Shown here: positions 34,374 through 42,682 of the stretch, piece by piece | Numbering within the stretch: the first letter of the stretch is position 1 | Layout of the letters: each line of letters starts with the position of its first letter | Assembly (NCBI RefSeq): GCF_001280845.1 | Contig: NZ_LGHP01000004.1 | Coordinates: 251,261-315,260 of the forward strand | DNA length: 64,000 nt | Direction: 5' to 3' | DNA from: Bacillus sp. FJAT-28004 | GTDB taxonomy: Bacteria; Bacillota; Bacilli; Paenibacillales; Paenibacillaceae | Translations under genes and position numbers: made by a program | The notes under the pieces: generated by a model | Told to the model about the DNA's origin: nothing | The model's input: the letters and a program-made list of their open reading frames with translations, nothing else | Database searches by the model: none

Positions 34374-36314
34374 TTATGGAAACGGATGCGGATAAGGATT
34401 AAGCTGTTCATGCTTAAGATGCTCCTTTGTGTAGCCCAATTGTGCTGGTATTCTCAGCACCCTCTCTAGGCCATTCAAGCGGACAAGGTGTTGGCCGAAT
34501 GTCATGGGAAGCATGCCGGGTATGAGCACCTTTACACAATGAAGTCCGTTTCTCAGCGTTTCTGGCGTCGTTTGATCAACAACGATCACCTCTAAATTAA
34601 GCTCACGGAAAATTTGGAGAAATACGTTTAATTCATCCGTTAAATCTGCATGCCGCGCCTTTGGTTTGAACGACTCTTTAAAGGTGAGGATCGGACGGCC
34701 ATTTTGGAGCAGAAAATTCATTCGTTCTTCTGCTTCCTTCAAGCTGTACAGCATGGAGTGATCTTCCATTTGTCGTACTAAAAAAGGATCGTGCAGCATT
34801 TGTTCATACTGCTCGCGGTTCTCCTCTAATTTTTCGTTAAAAGCTAACAGCATGCCCGCAATCTCATGAATTGCACCTTTTGCCGCCCTCACAGGATCAG
34901 GATGTGCCCCCGCGGCGCAAATCATATTTACGCCATGATCCTTTCTGTTTTTGGCAAGTACCCACACACTTGGAATGCCGTGCTCCATAGTCGAATCGAA
35001 CAAATACACATCGTAATGGGTAACATCGCGTAATCGCTCAACCATTAAGTTCATTTCAAGATCGCCGGAGGAATAAGGATCTATTGGAACAAGCGGCAGC
35101 TGCGCATACCAGGTCATAAGAAATGAATCCCGTTCCACAACCTCCAATATGCCGTAAAAGATAGCTTCCTCCAAGCTTCCTCCCAAAGCGCAGCCATTCG
35201 AGGTTTCGTATACAAAGCCGTGGCCGCAGCCGGAGCTGTAGTAAGCGAGCAGCTCTGGAACGAGAATAGGCCTCTCCTGCAAGAATGAATAACCCCATAC
35301 CCAATCTATTTTCCTGCTCGGATCGAATGGCTGAAACGGAAAATCAGGTCGCTCATACTGCGTTTTAGCGTGTACACCTACCCGAATGGGATCAAGCGCT
35401 ATCTCTGTTAAATGATCATAACTATCGTGAACCGCTGTTTTCTTTCCCCTAGGCGATATGCCGCAATAACGTTCCAACCCTTCCAAAATGGCAGTCATTT
35501 CACTGTCTTCAAAAGAGTGTGTACGCCCTGCGCAGCCTTCATCTCCCGAGAACATCGGTAAATTGATGCTTGAGTCAGCAAATGGCGACATGAGGTCGAT
35601 CATTTTTCCATTCAAAAAACCGGTACGATTGTCTAGATAATCATTGGAAAGTACAGCTTTTAGCTCTCCCATCGAACGAGTGCGGTAGCTGGTTTCACTG
35701 ATTTTCGGGCTTGGCTGCAGCTTAATTCGTGAAGCTATGGCAGTATCAGCAGGCATTTCTCCACATACCGTACAAAGAGGATCTGGCAAATAAAAATGAT
35801 TTGAGCTGTTCAGCGTTTGCAAATGAATCAACTTGATACGATTTTCAAGATGGACTGTATTGCTTATTAGGAAGTTCTGGACTTCATCTGCAATCAGATA
35901 AGCCAAATGCAGAAGTCCGCTCTGAGAAGACCAAATATCCGGAAAAACTTCGCCATGCATGAACAAATGCTGCAGCTCCCACATTTCCTTTCGATCATTA
36001 CCAGCCATTAAGCGCCGTAAATCAGCGCATTGCGAACAGCCCGCTTTCCCAGGAACGACAAGCGGACCAATCACACCCTCACCAAATGATACGAACCCGC
36101 GCAGCCACGGTTTACCCAATTGCTTGAATATTTCCTCCGCCATTAGATGAGAGGAGGAATCATAGCCATCACTAAGCACGAGAGCAAGCTCAGCCGTTTC
36201 CGGAACCTCGGACGTCATATCGTTCACCCTAATAAGTTGACAACTAACAGACAATATATCGCTTACGTAGTCCACGAGCTGCCCTTCTCCAACAACCGCT
36301 ACAATAGCGTTCAC
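34374..36314 (-). CDS. TOMM cyclodehydratase: E1-like leader-binding domain fused to YcaO
   Basis: This enzyme turns Cys (and Ser/Thr) of the precursor into azolines with ATP. Residues about 1-210 are an E1/ThiF-like partner domain with two CxxC pairs (GCSQCADL and LCTVCGEM), a probable structural zinc site. Residues about 220-646 are YcaO. Its C-terminus is NPYPHPFP, a PxPxP ending typical of azoline-forming YcaO proteins. ATP-site residues appear in ALGGSLEEAIFYGILEVVERD. The gene overlaps the maturation protein gene by four bases (ATGA). Confidence 0.93.
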   Translation of the reverse strand: MNAIVAVVGEGQLVDYVSDILSVSCQLIRVNDMTSEVPETAELALVLSDGYDSSSHLMAEEIFKQLGKPWLRGFVSFGEGVIGPLVVPGKAGCSQCADLRRLMAGNDRKEMWELQHLFMHGEVFPDIWSSQSGLLHLAYLIADEVQNFLISNTVHLENRIKLIHLQTLNSSNHFYLPDPLCTVCGEMPADTAIASRIKLQPSPKISETSYRTRSMGELKAVLSNDYLDNRTGFLNGKMIDLMSPFADSSINLPMFSGDEGCAGRTHSFEDSEMTAILEGLERYCGISPRGKKTAVHDSYDHLTEIALDPIRVGVHAKTQYERPDFPFQPFDPSRKIDWVWGYSFLQERPILVPELLAYYSSGCGHGFVYETSNGCALGGSLEEAIFYGILEVVERDSFLMTWYAQLPLVPIDPYSSGDLEMNLMVERLRDVTHYDVYLFDSTMEHGIPSVWVLAKNRKDHGVNMICAAGAHPDPVRAAKGAIHEIAGMLLAFNEKLEENREQYEQMLHDPFLVRQMEDHSMLYSLKEAEERMNFLLQNGRPILTFKESFKPKARHADLTDELNVFLQIFRELNLEVIVVDQTTPETLRNGLHCVKVLIPGMLPMTFGQHLVRLNGLERVLRIPAQLGYTKEHLKHEQLNPYPHPFP

Positions 36315-38263
36315 TCTTCATCCTCCTCTCTAAGCGAGATGCCGAATACTCCCGCTAACTCCTCTTTCAAAAAAGGTTCTGAAGTTATGTTAAATACGAG
36401 TAGACGCTTGTGGATGCTATTCAAATGCTGCAAAGCAGACTGCAAAACCTCGTGGTGTTCGAATGGATTACAAGCTGGTATCGAAATAGGGTCTATTTCG
36501 GTTTCTTTTAGATTTATAGAAGACACTTGAGGCAAATCCACCGCAAAATGAGCATCTTTGTTTTGAATATCAAGCAAAGCAGTCAATAGTACTCTCCGAA
36601 GTGACCTTGTTATATTGAGATCAACGGCATCATACCAGCGATTGTTTGCTTTTAACCACACAACGGGAAAGCCTAATACCTCCTCACCGAGTCCAAATGT
36701 TGGTGCTCCTTGCATCGTTGTTAAGGCGCTTATATAGTAACGGCATCGTTCATCCTCTACATGACTAAGCTTCACCATTGTGATGGATGGGGTGTAAGCT
36801 TCGTATAACCTCATTCGTGCATCCACTAAATACTTTTGCAGAGCGCGGCAAACGCCCTCCTCGATTGTCTCACCAGCTCCTACACTTATCATCTCGTGGG
36901 ATGTTGAAGATTCAGATACGCCGCTTTGTTCGTATGACTGGTTTATATGCAAATTCGCCATACGCGACATATAAGCTTCGATGCCAGCTAGACCTGCTTC
37001 CCTACGTGCCTCTTCATGCTTGAGACCATTACATACCATTTCAGGAAGCAGAAGAGCATGGCCATCTGAAAGCGGATCGACTGACTGAACACGGCATTGC
37101 GAAAGTGGAAGCTGCCGCAACTCCCCTTCATCCCAAATATGGAAGATACCTGTTTCCGTTGATGTTAACTGGCTGAAGAAAGGAAGCAATCCGCTTGAAT
37201 CTCGTTTCCCTAAGTCCTCTCCTGCCTGAATTTTAAAATCTTCTACGATCTCAATAATACGTTTACCACTAACTAATGGATGGGGGAGGAACGAATGCCA
37301 CTTCCCTTCCAGCGTCTCTAAATTTAGCAGAAACAGTTTATTATTTTTCTCGAGTTTTGTTACGCCCGCTGCAGTTTTTAACCATTCAAAGACGATTACG
37401 TTAGCGAGCAGCGATTCCGCAATGGATGAAGCGCCATGATCATTTGTGTCTTTATAAATGGCGGAATGATGGACTCTGCGCCATGCTGATTCCCAATCAC
37501 CCTCCGAATTCAAATACGAGAGAGGAACTGCTAGACCTGCCTGCCCTAAGGTTATAGCCGCCATCAGCACTTTGTTTTTTTGTCGACACATTTCATTAAG
37601 CGATTTCAGCTCATGCTCGCCATCCTGATCCGATACAAATAGTACCGCATCATATGGCTGCACAATCGAAGACCAGTCTATTCCTCCATGTTTCGGCAAG
37701 TTGATCTCGTCCACCTTGACCTCTGAATCGAACTGTCGGTAATGCTGTTCTAGCTCCAAAATCCGTTTTTCATTTGTTGTTTCCGAGTTTAAACTTAGCA
37801 AGTGGAATTGTGGCAATCCAGACTCAAATAATGATTTAACAAGTGATACCAAAAAAGTGCCAGAGCCAACAACAAGCACGCTGGATTGACGATACAACTG
37901 AAAACGGTACGCCCCTGACCCGTCAAAGCTGTCCAAAAATTCAATTTGAGCATCAAATTTCTTAACAATACTCTCTTGCAGTTGATGCGGTCGATCCTGA
38001 CTCACATCTTGAACATATCCGTTCGCATACAGTACTTTTGCAATCTCATAAACATGATCGCGGTATTGATCTGGCAATCCATCCGTTAAATCATGCATCG
38101 TATGCTCACCATTAAATACCGGAATTAATTTCTCAATCCATTGATCAATCGTACTACCTTCCATTCGAAATGAACCGATATTGTTTCGGAAATAGACACT
38201 TCCGTCCGAGCTGGGGAGAAAAAAAGTATCTCCCCTCACTTTAAGGCGCATAGAAGGATCCAA
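36311..38263 (-). CDS. Thiazole-containing bacteriocin maturation protein (ThiF-like)
   Basis: A 650-residue protein that matches what I know of TIGR03693, found next to heterocycloanthracin precursors. The N-terminal about 100 residues (GSVYFRNNIGSFRMEG, FNGEHTMHDLTDGL) have the look of a PqqD-like winged-helix that could bind the leader peptide. An E1-like Rossmann segment follows, with SVLVVGSGTFLVSLVKSL near residue 130; the Cys-type adenylation residues of true E1 enzymes are not evident. The C-terminal half has a YcaO-related look but no ATP motif that I can name. It would bridge precursor and cyclodehydratase. The TTG start has AAGGAGG eight bases upstream. Confidence 0.88.
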   Translation of the reverse strand: MDPSMRLKVRGDTFFLPSSDGSVYFRNNIGSFRMEGSTIDQWIEKLIPVFNGEHTMHDLTDGLPDQYRDHVYEIAKVLYANGYVQDVSQDRPHQLQESIVKKFDAQIEFLDSFDGSGAYRFQLYRQSSVLVVGSGTFLVSLVKSLFESGLPQFHLLSLNSETTNEKRILELEQHYRQFDSEVKVDEINLPKHGGIDWSSIVQPYDAVLFVSDQDGEHELKSLNEMCRQKNKVLMAAITLGQAGLAVPLSYLNSEGDWESAWRRVHHSAIYKDTNDHGASSIAESLLANVIVFEWLKTAAGVTKLEKNNKLFLLNLETLEGKWHSFLPHPLVSGKRIIEIVEDFKIQAGEDLGKRDSSGLLPFFSQLTSTETGIFHIWDEGELRQLPLSQCRVQSVDPLSDGHALLLPEMVCNGLKHEEARREAGLAGIEAYMSRMANLHINQSYEQSGVSESSTSHEMISVGAGETIEEGVCRALQKYLVDARMRLYEAYTPSITMVKLSHVEDERCRYYISALTTMQGAPTFGLGEEVLGFPVVWLKANNRWYDAVDLNITRSLRRVLLTALLDIQNKDAHFAVDLPQVSSINLKETEIDPISIPACNPFEHHEVLQSALQHLNSIHKRLLVFNITSEPFLKEELAGVFGISLREEDEE

Positions 38264-38363
38264 ATTTCATTCCTCCTTATAATGAATTCTGACTTTTTGT
38301 AACATGAGATCCTCTATAATGGTATGTAAGGCTATTTGTCCGTCATACCAGCACAAGCATAGA

Positions 38364-38405
38364 AAGACACCTCTGCATCGCCAATAGCGTTTACAGAGGT
38401 GTCTT
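38364..38405 (-). terminator. Hairpin between precursor and maturation genes
   Basis: A perfect 12-pair stem (AAGACACCTCTG with CAGAGGTGTCTT) and an 18-base loop, followed on the minus strand by TTTCTATG, a weak U-tract. It lies 25 bases after the precursor stop and 100 bases before the maturation gene. It would be a partial terminator or mRNA-stabilising 3' end, giving more precursor than enzyme message. Confidence 0.75.
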
Positions 38406-38429
38406 AAGCCTTCTATTTACATGTACATT

Positions 38430-38681
38430 TTAACGGCAACGGGCACAGCCAGCACATCTTGCACAGCCTCCGCAGCGTGCACAACCTCCACATCTAGCAC
38501 AACCGCCGCATCCACCACAACCTCCGCATGAACAAAATCCGATACAAAAGCCGATGCAAAAGCCGATGCATAGACGAGCATTGTTAGGATCCACTTGACC
38601 TTGCCCCGCATTCGGCGTCATGCCGCTCGATTTAAATGCATCCATGTTCAGATTTTGAAGATCGTTCTTAAATTCATTCAT
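38430..38681 (-). CDS. Heterocycloanthracin/sonorensin-type TOMM precursor peptide
   Basis: An 83-residue peptide: leader of about 37 residues (MNEFKNDLQNLNMDAF, then a Gly/Asn/Pro stretch) and a 46-residue core with 15 Cys. The core has three CIGF units, a CSC step, then CGG and CAR units alternating to the C-terminus (CGGCARCGGCARC). Cys at every third or fourth position followed by small residues is the pattern modified by YcaO cyclodehydratases to thiazoles. GGAGG is eight bases before the ATG. The three enzyme genes needed lie directly downstream. Mature product would be a highly modified, probably secreted antibacterial peptide; no exporter is adjacent. Confidence 0.9.
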   Translation of the reverse strand: MNEFKNDLQNLNMDAFKSSGMTPNAGQGQVDPNNARLCIGFCIGFCIGFCSCGGCGGCGGCARCGGCARCGGCARCAGCARCR

Positions 38682-38713
38682 CTCAGTAGCCTCCGTTATA
38701 TGTTCATGTGATT

Positions 38714-38779
38714 ATTATCGGCACTCACAAAATAGGAAATGAAAATGAGAACAACCCAAACTGGTCATATGCCGATAAT
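38714..38779. repeat. Inverted repeat upstream of the TOMM precursor
   Basis: ATTATCGGCA (38714-38723) and its exact complement TGCCGATAAT (38770-38779) are 46 bases apart in the 257-base gap between the precursor and the RND pump gene. They could be paired operator half-sites or a hairpin in the leader. I see no convincing sigma-A promoter here. Confidence 0.45.
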
Positions 38780-38865
38780 CATTCATGACATATACGTATG
38801 AAAAAAGCTCCGCTAGTGTTACTAATCCATTCCCCTAGAAGCTCGAAATGTAAAATGAAAAACCA

Positions 38866-38917
38866 AAAAAAAGAGGCTGCTACAAGGTCAATGACCTTGC
38901 CCACAGCCTCTTTATTA
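38866..38917 (-). terminator. Terminator of the RND pump operon
   Basis: AAAGAGGCTG/CAGCCTCTTT outer stem with an inner CAAGGTCA/TGACCTTG, followed on the minus strand by eight U. It lies 26 bases after the pump gene stop. Confidence 0.9.
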
Positions 38918-38938
38918 TTTCTGCAAAGCAACTTCAAG

Positions 38939-41900
38939 TTATACTTCTTCAGCAATGCGTGGTTTGCGCTTACGGTTCAAGAACTCGTATACGATTGGTA
39001 CTATAATAAGCGTGAGCAGTGTTGAGCTCGTTAAACCGCCAATTACAGTAACAGCCATCCCTTTGGAAATCAAACCGCCAGATTCGAATCCAAATGCAAG
39101 CGGGAGCAATGCACCAACCGTTGCAATAGCCGTCATCAGAATCGGACGAAGACGTGTACCCGCTGCTTCAATTAATGATTCGCGGATGGAAAGTCCTTCT
39201 TTCTCCTTCTGAATAACACGGTCTACAAGAACGATCGCATTCGTAACGACAATACCAATGAGCATGAGCGCTCCGATCATTGCGGTTACGCTAAGCGTTT
39301 CTCCTGCAATTAACAAAGCCACTAGTGCTCCAATAATCGTGAACGGCAGTGAGAACAAGATCGCGAAAGGTGTTAATGCACCGCCAAATGTGATGACAAG
39401 CACAAGATAAACAACTGCGATCGCTGCTAGCATCGCTAGGCCGAGCTGCATAAACGATTCATTAATCTGCTCTGTTACGCCGCCCATATCAATATCAACA
39501 CCAGCTGGAAGATCAGTCTCATCAATCATCTTCTGAAGTTCAGCCGAAACCTTACCGATGTCAGATGCGGTTACATCTGCTGAAACCTCAGCATACATAC
39601 GACCATCGCGCCTAGTTATCGTATTAGGCGACTGGCCCTCTTCGATTGTCACTACATCTTTCAGAGCAACTTCTGTACCTAGCTGAGAAGTCAATTTCAC
39701 GTTTTCGAGATCTGATTTATTCGCATAGGTTTTTGTATCAACCTTCACATATACGTTAAATTGCTCGCCATCCACTTCGACTGTTGTTAGAACTGGACGC
39801 TCACGTACCGGACTAAGAGCCATCGCAATTTGCCCTGCTGTCAATCCGTTTTGACTAAGCTTCTCTTGATTAGCTACAAGACGGTATTGCTCATATGTTT
39901 CCGATAAGCTGGAATCAATATTTTTCAAATCCTTATGGTCTGCAAGCTTCTTCATAAGATCATCCACAATAGGTTGAACCGCACTCATATCCGGACCATA
40001 AACGAGCATGGATACGCCCGATCCGCCAAGTCCACCGCCTGTGAAATCTTGCTGCTTCCACTCACCTTTGCCGCCTAATTCCTGCAGCAGAGGCACAACT
40101 TTTTCTTTCTCAGCTGTAAAATCAGCATAATCCTCATCATAGCTGAGGTTAAACAATGCTTGCTTTGATGCTCCAGGACTAAATGGATTTTGACCGCCAA
40201 CCGCATATTGCACGACTGTAATGCCTTCACGATCCAGCAATTTCTTCTCTGCTTCAAGAGCCATTTTCTCAACCTGTTCACGTGTTTCACCAGGCGCAGG
40301 GTTATAGGAAACAATCATCATTTTCTGCTCGTCGCCAGCAATAAAGCTGGTTCCAATTACAGGGAGCAAGAACAAACTTCCGATGAGAAGAAGTGTAGCT
40401 AAACCAAATGTAACTAATTTATGGTCAAGTGACCAGCGAAGGACTCCCTTGTACCATTCAGCTAAGCGGCCCGGCTTATCGTGATGCACCTTACCAGCTT
40501 TCATACCTTTGCGGAACATCATATGTGCCAGCATTGGTACGACCGTAATGGCAACTAATAGAGATGCTAAAAGCGCAAATACAATCGTTAAAGCAAACGG
40601 AAGAAAAATTTCACCAATCATGCCAGAAACAAGTCCTAGCGGTAGGAATACGGCAATCGTTACGATTGTGGATGCCAAAATCGGTACGAACATTTCCTTC
40701 GTTGCATCAAGAATTAACTCCTTGCCCTTCATCTTCTCTGTAGGAAGTGCCATTCGTCGATATACGTTCTCGATAACGACAATGGAGTCATCGATTACCC
40801 GTCCAATCGCGACGGTCATCGCACCAAGCGTCATAATGTTCAATGTAATATCCATTTGGCTCAAAATAAGGAGAGCAATCAAGATGGACAACGGAATCGA
40901 AACGACAGCAATAATCGTGGAACGAATATCACGCAAGAAAATCATAATGATAATGACAGCGAACAATGCGCCGATTACCGCCTTGCTTAACATCGTGTGA
41001 ACGGAATCTTCGATCGGCTTGCCTTGATCAAGTGTCGTTACAATAGATAAACCATCATTTTTACCTTCAAGTTCTTTTATTTCTGCTTTAACATTGTTAA
41101 CGACGTCAACCGTATTGGAATCAGCCGCCTTTACTACGTTAAAGCCAATAGCATCTTTACCGTTCGTGCGAGAAATCGACTCCGCTTTGCCAATTATGCT
41201 AAGATCGGCAACATCGCTAAGCTTTACGCCTGGCACGATGATTAAGTTTTTCAAATCATTCTCTGTCGTTATGTTTCCATCAACGACTAGTGCCTTCTCT
41301 GACTCGCCAAATTCATAAATACCTAGCGGTACCGATATAGCCGAGGCTTGGATGATGCCTTTCACCATCTCTTCGGTTAAGCCGATTTGCTTTAGCTTAT
41401 CCGTTTTGAAGGATAGTTCGCCTTCCTTAACGTTTTGTCCTGAGACTTGAATGCTCGCTACACCTTCAATACCCTGAAAGCGCGGCAAAACATTATCTTC
41501 AACTTCCTTCGTAAGTTGCTCTAAATTCATCTTATCGTTAGAGATACTCATCGAGAGTACAGGGAATGCATTCAAGCTGATACGGGATACCGCAGGATCT
41601 TGTGCTCCAGATGGAAGCTTTAGCTCAGAAAGAATATTTTTAACTTCTGCTTCCGCTTTATCCATATCCGTCTCATACGAATACTCAATTACGACAGATG
41701 AAGCATTCTCATAGGATGTTGAGCTGATGACTTTAACACCTTTAAGATTGCGAGTCCGCTGCTCAATCGGTTCCGTAATTTTTTCCATAACCTCTTCAGG
41801 TGCAGCACCTGGTAAAACGGTTGTGACGCTTACGATGGGTACTGTAATGTCGGGCAATGTTTCCATTTTCATATTCATTCCTGAATAAAGCCCCGCAAAC

Positions 41901-41968
41901 AACACAAGTAACGTCAAAATCCACAAAGCAAATTTGTTATTAAGTGAAAACCGGATGATGCTCTTCAA
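38939..41968 (-). CDS. swrC: RND-family efflux permease (SwrC/YerP type)
   Basis: A 1009-residue AcrB-like proton-driven exporter with twelve membrane helices and two large outer loops. Visible hallmarks are PGAAPEEVMEKITEPIEQ in the first porter domain, GAMTVAIGRVIDDSIVVIENVYR in helix 4 with the paired Asp of the proton relay, and GIVVTNAIVLVDRV in helix 10. Gram-positive members such as SwrC export surfactin, other lipopeptides or detergents without an outer-membrane partner. The TTG start is preceded by GAGGAG. It follows the response regulator gene by 24 bases, so its own two-component system probably controls it. Confidence 0.93.
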   Translation of the reverse strand: MKSIIRFSLNNKFALWILTLLVLFAGLYSGMNMKMETLPDITVPIVSVTTVLPGAAPEEVMEKITEPIEQRTRNLKGVKVISSTSYENASSVVIEYSYETDMDKAEAEVKNILSELKLPSGAQDPAVSRISLNAFPVLSMSISNDKMNLEQLTKEVEDNVLPRFQGIEGVASIQVSGQNVKEGELSFKTDKLKQIGLTEEMVKGIIQASAISVPLGIYEFGESEKALVVDGNITTENDLKNLIIVPGVKLSDVADLSIIGKAESISRTNGKDAIGFNVVKAADSNTVDVVNNVKAEIKELEGKNDGLSIVTTLDQGKPIEDSVHTMLSKAVIGALFAVIIIMIFLRDIRSTIIAVVSIPLSILIALLILSQMDITLNIMTLGAMTVAIGRVIDDSIVVIENVYRRMALPTEKMKGKELILDATKEMFVPILASTIVTIAVFLPLGLVSGMIGEIFLPFALTIVFALLASLLVAITVVPMLAHMMFRKGMKAGKVHHDKPGRLAEWYKGVLRWSLDHKLVTFGLATLLLIGSLFLLPVIGTSFIAGDEQKMMIVSYNPAPGETREQVEKMALEAEKKLLDREGITVVQYAVGGQNPFSPGASKQALFNLSYDEDYADFTAEKEKVVPLLQELGGKGEWKQQDFTGGGLGGSGVSMLVYGPDMSAVQPIVDDLMKKLADHKDLKNIDSSLSETYEQYRLVANQEKLSQNGLTAGQIAMALSPVRERPVLTTVEVDGEQFNVYVKVDTKTYANKSDLENVKLTSQLGTEVALKDVVTIEEGQSPNTITRRDGRMYAEVSADVTASDIGKVSAELQKMIDETDLPAGVDIDMGGVTEQINESFMQLGLAMLAAIAVVYLVLVITFGGALTPFAILFSLPFTIIGALVALLIAGETLSVTAMIGALMLIGIVVTNAIVLVDRVIQKEKEGLSIRESLIEAAGTRLRPILMTAIATVGALLPLAFGFESGGLISKGMAVTVIGGLTSSTLLTLIIVPIVYEFLNRKRKPRIAEEV

Positions 41969-41992
41969 TCTCTTCCACTCCTCATCTTCTAT

Positions 41993-42682
41993 CTATACTT
42001 TAAAGCGGTAGCCCACACCCCAAATCGTCTCTATATATTGAGGTTTGGATGGATCATGCTCAATTTTCTCGCGCAGCCTCCGAATATGAACCGTGACCGT
42101 AGCTGCGTCCCCGTTGGAATCAAGCCCCCAAATACGTTCAAACAACTCTTCTTTCTCAAAAACGCGATTGGGGTGTGAAGCTAGAAGCAGCAGCAGCTCG
42201 TATTCCTTTGAAGTCAACATCGCTTCCTGCTCATGGATCATCACTCTGCGCGAAGGCTTATCGATAAACAAACCACGAATGCGAATATGCTCGCCTCGTT
42301 CCCCTTTGTCTCCTGTCAATCGCTCATAACGAGCCAAATGCGCCTTCACTCTTGCTACTAGCTCACTCGGACTAAAGGGCTTGGTCATATAATCGTCAGC
42401 ACCAAGGCCTAGTCCTCGTATTTTATCAATATCTTCTTTTTTCGCAGTTACCATCAGCACTGGAATGTTGATCGTTTGTCTAATCTGTCGACAAATTTCG
42501 AAGCCGTCAATTTTGGGCAGCATCACATCCAATATAATAAGGTCAAACTTTCCTTCCAATGCCTTCTCTAGCCCGATATCACCTCTCCCTTCAATGTGAA
42601 CGTTAAAACCGTAACTTTCCAAATAATCACGTTCCAGCTCGGCAATGGCTTTCTCATCTTCAATAATTAGTATGCTCTTCAT
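41993..42682 (-). CDS. OmpR-type response regulator
   Basis: A 229-residue two-domain regulator: receiver with phospho-Asp in DLIILDVMLPKIDG and the switch Lys in GADDYMTKPFSPSEL; then a winged-helix DNA-binding domain with SKEYELLLLLASHP and TVHIRRLREKIEHD. The frame opens at a GTG at 42688; the ATG at 42682 gives the usual MKSILIIEDE start. It overlaps the histidine kinase gene by about 23 bases and precedes the RND pump, so the pump is the likely target. Confidence 0.93.
   Translation of the reverse strand: MKSILIIEDEKAIAELERDYLESYGFNVHIEGRGDIGLEKALEGKFDLIILDVMLPKIDGFEICRQIRQTINIPVLMVTAKKEDIDKIRGLGLGADDYMTKPFSPSELVARVKAHLARYERLTGDKGERGEHIRIRGLFIDKPSRRVMIHEQEAMLTSKEYELLLLLASHPNRVFEKEELFERIWGLDSNGDAATVTVHIRRLREKIEHDPSKPQYIETIWGVGYRFKV

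Noticed and set aside
38440..38560. Tandem repeat locus as a CRISPR or satellite
   Set aside because: The repeats encode the Cys units of the precursor peptide and vary by codon, not by spacer.
38417..38611. 64-codon frame overlapping the TOMM precursor
   Set aside because: A frame-shifted shadow of the Cys repeat; Val/Ala repeats mirror the Cys/Gly codons and there is no ribosome binding site.
40509..41000. 163-codon plus-strand frame opposite the RND pump
   Set aside because: Fully contained within a well-conserved gene on the other strand, low-complexity composition, no start context.
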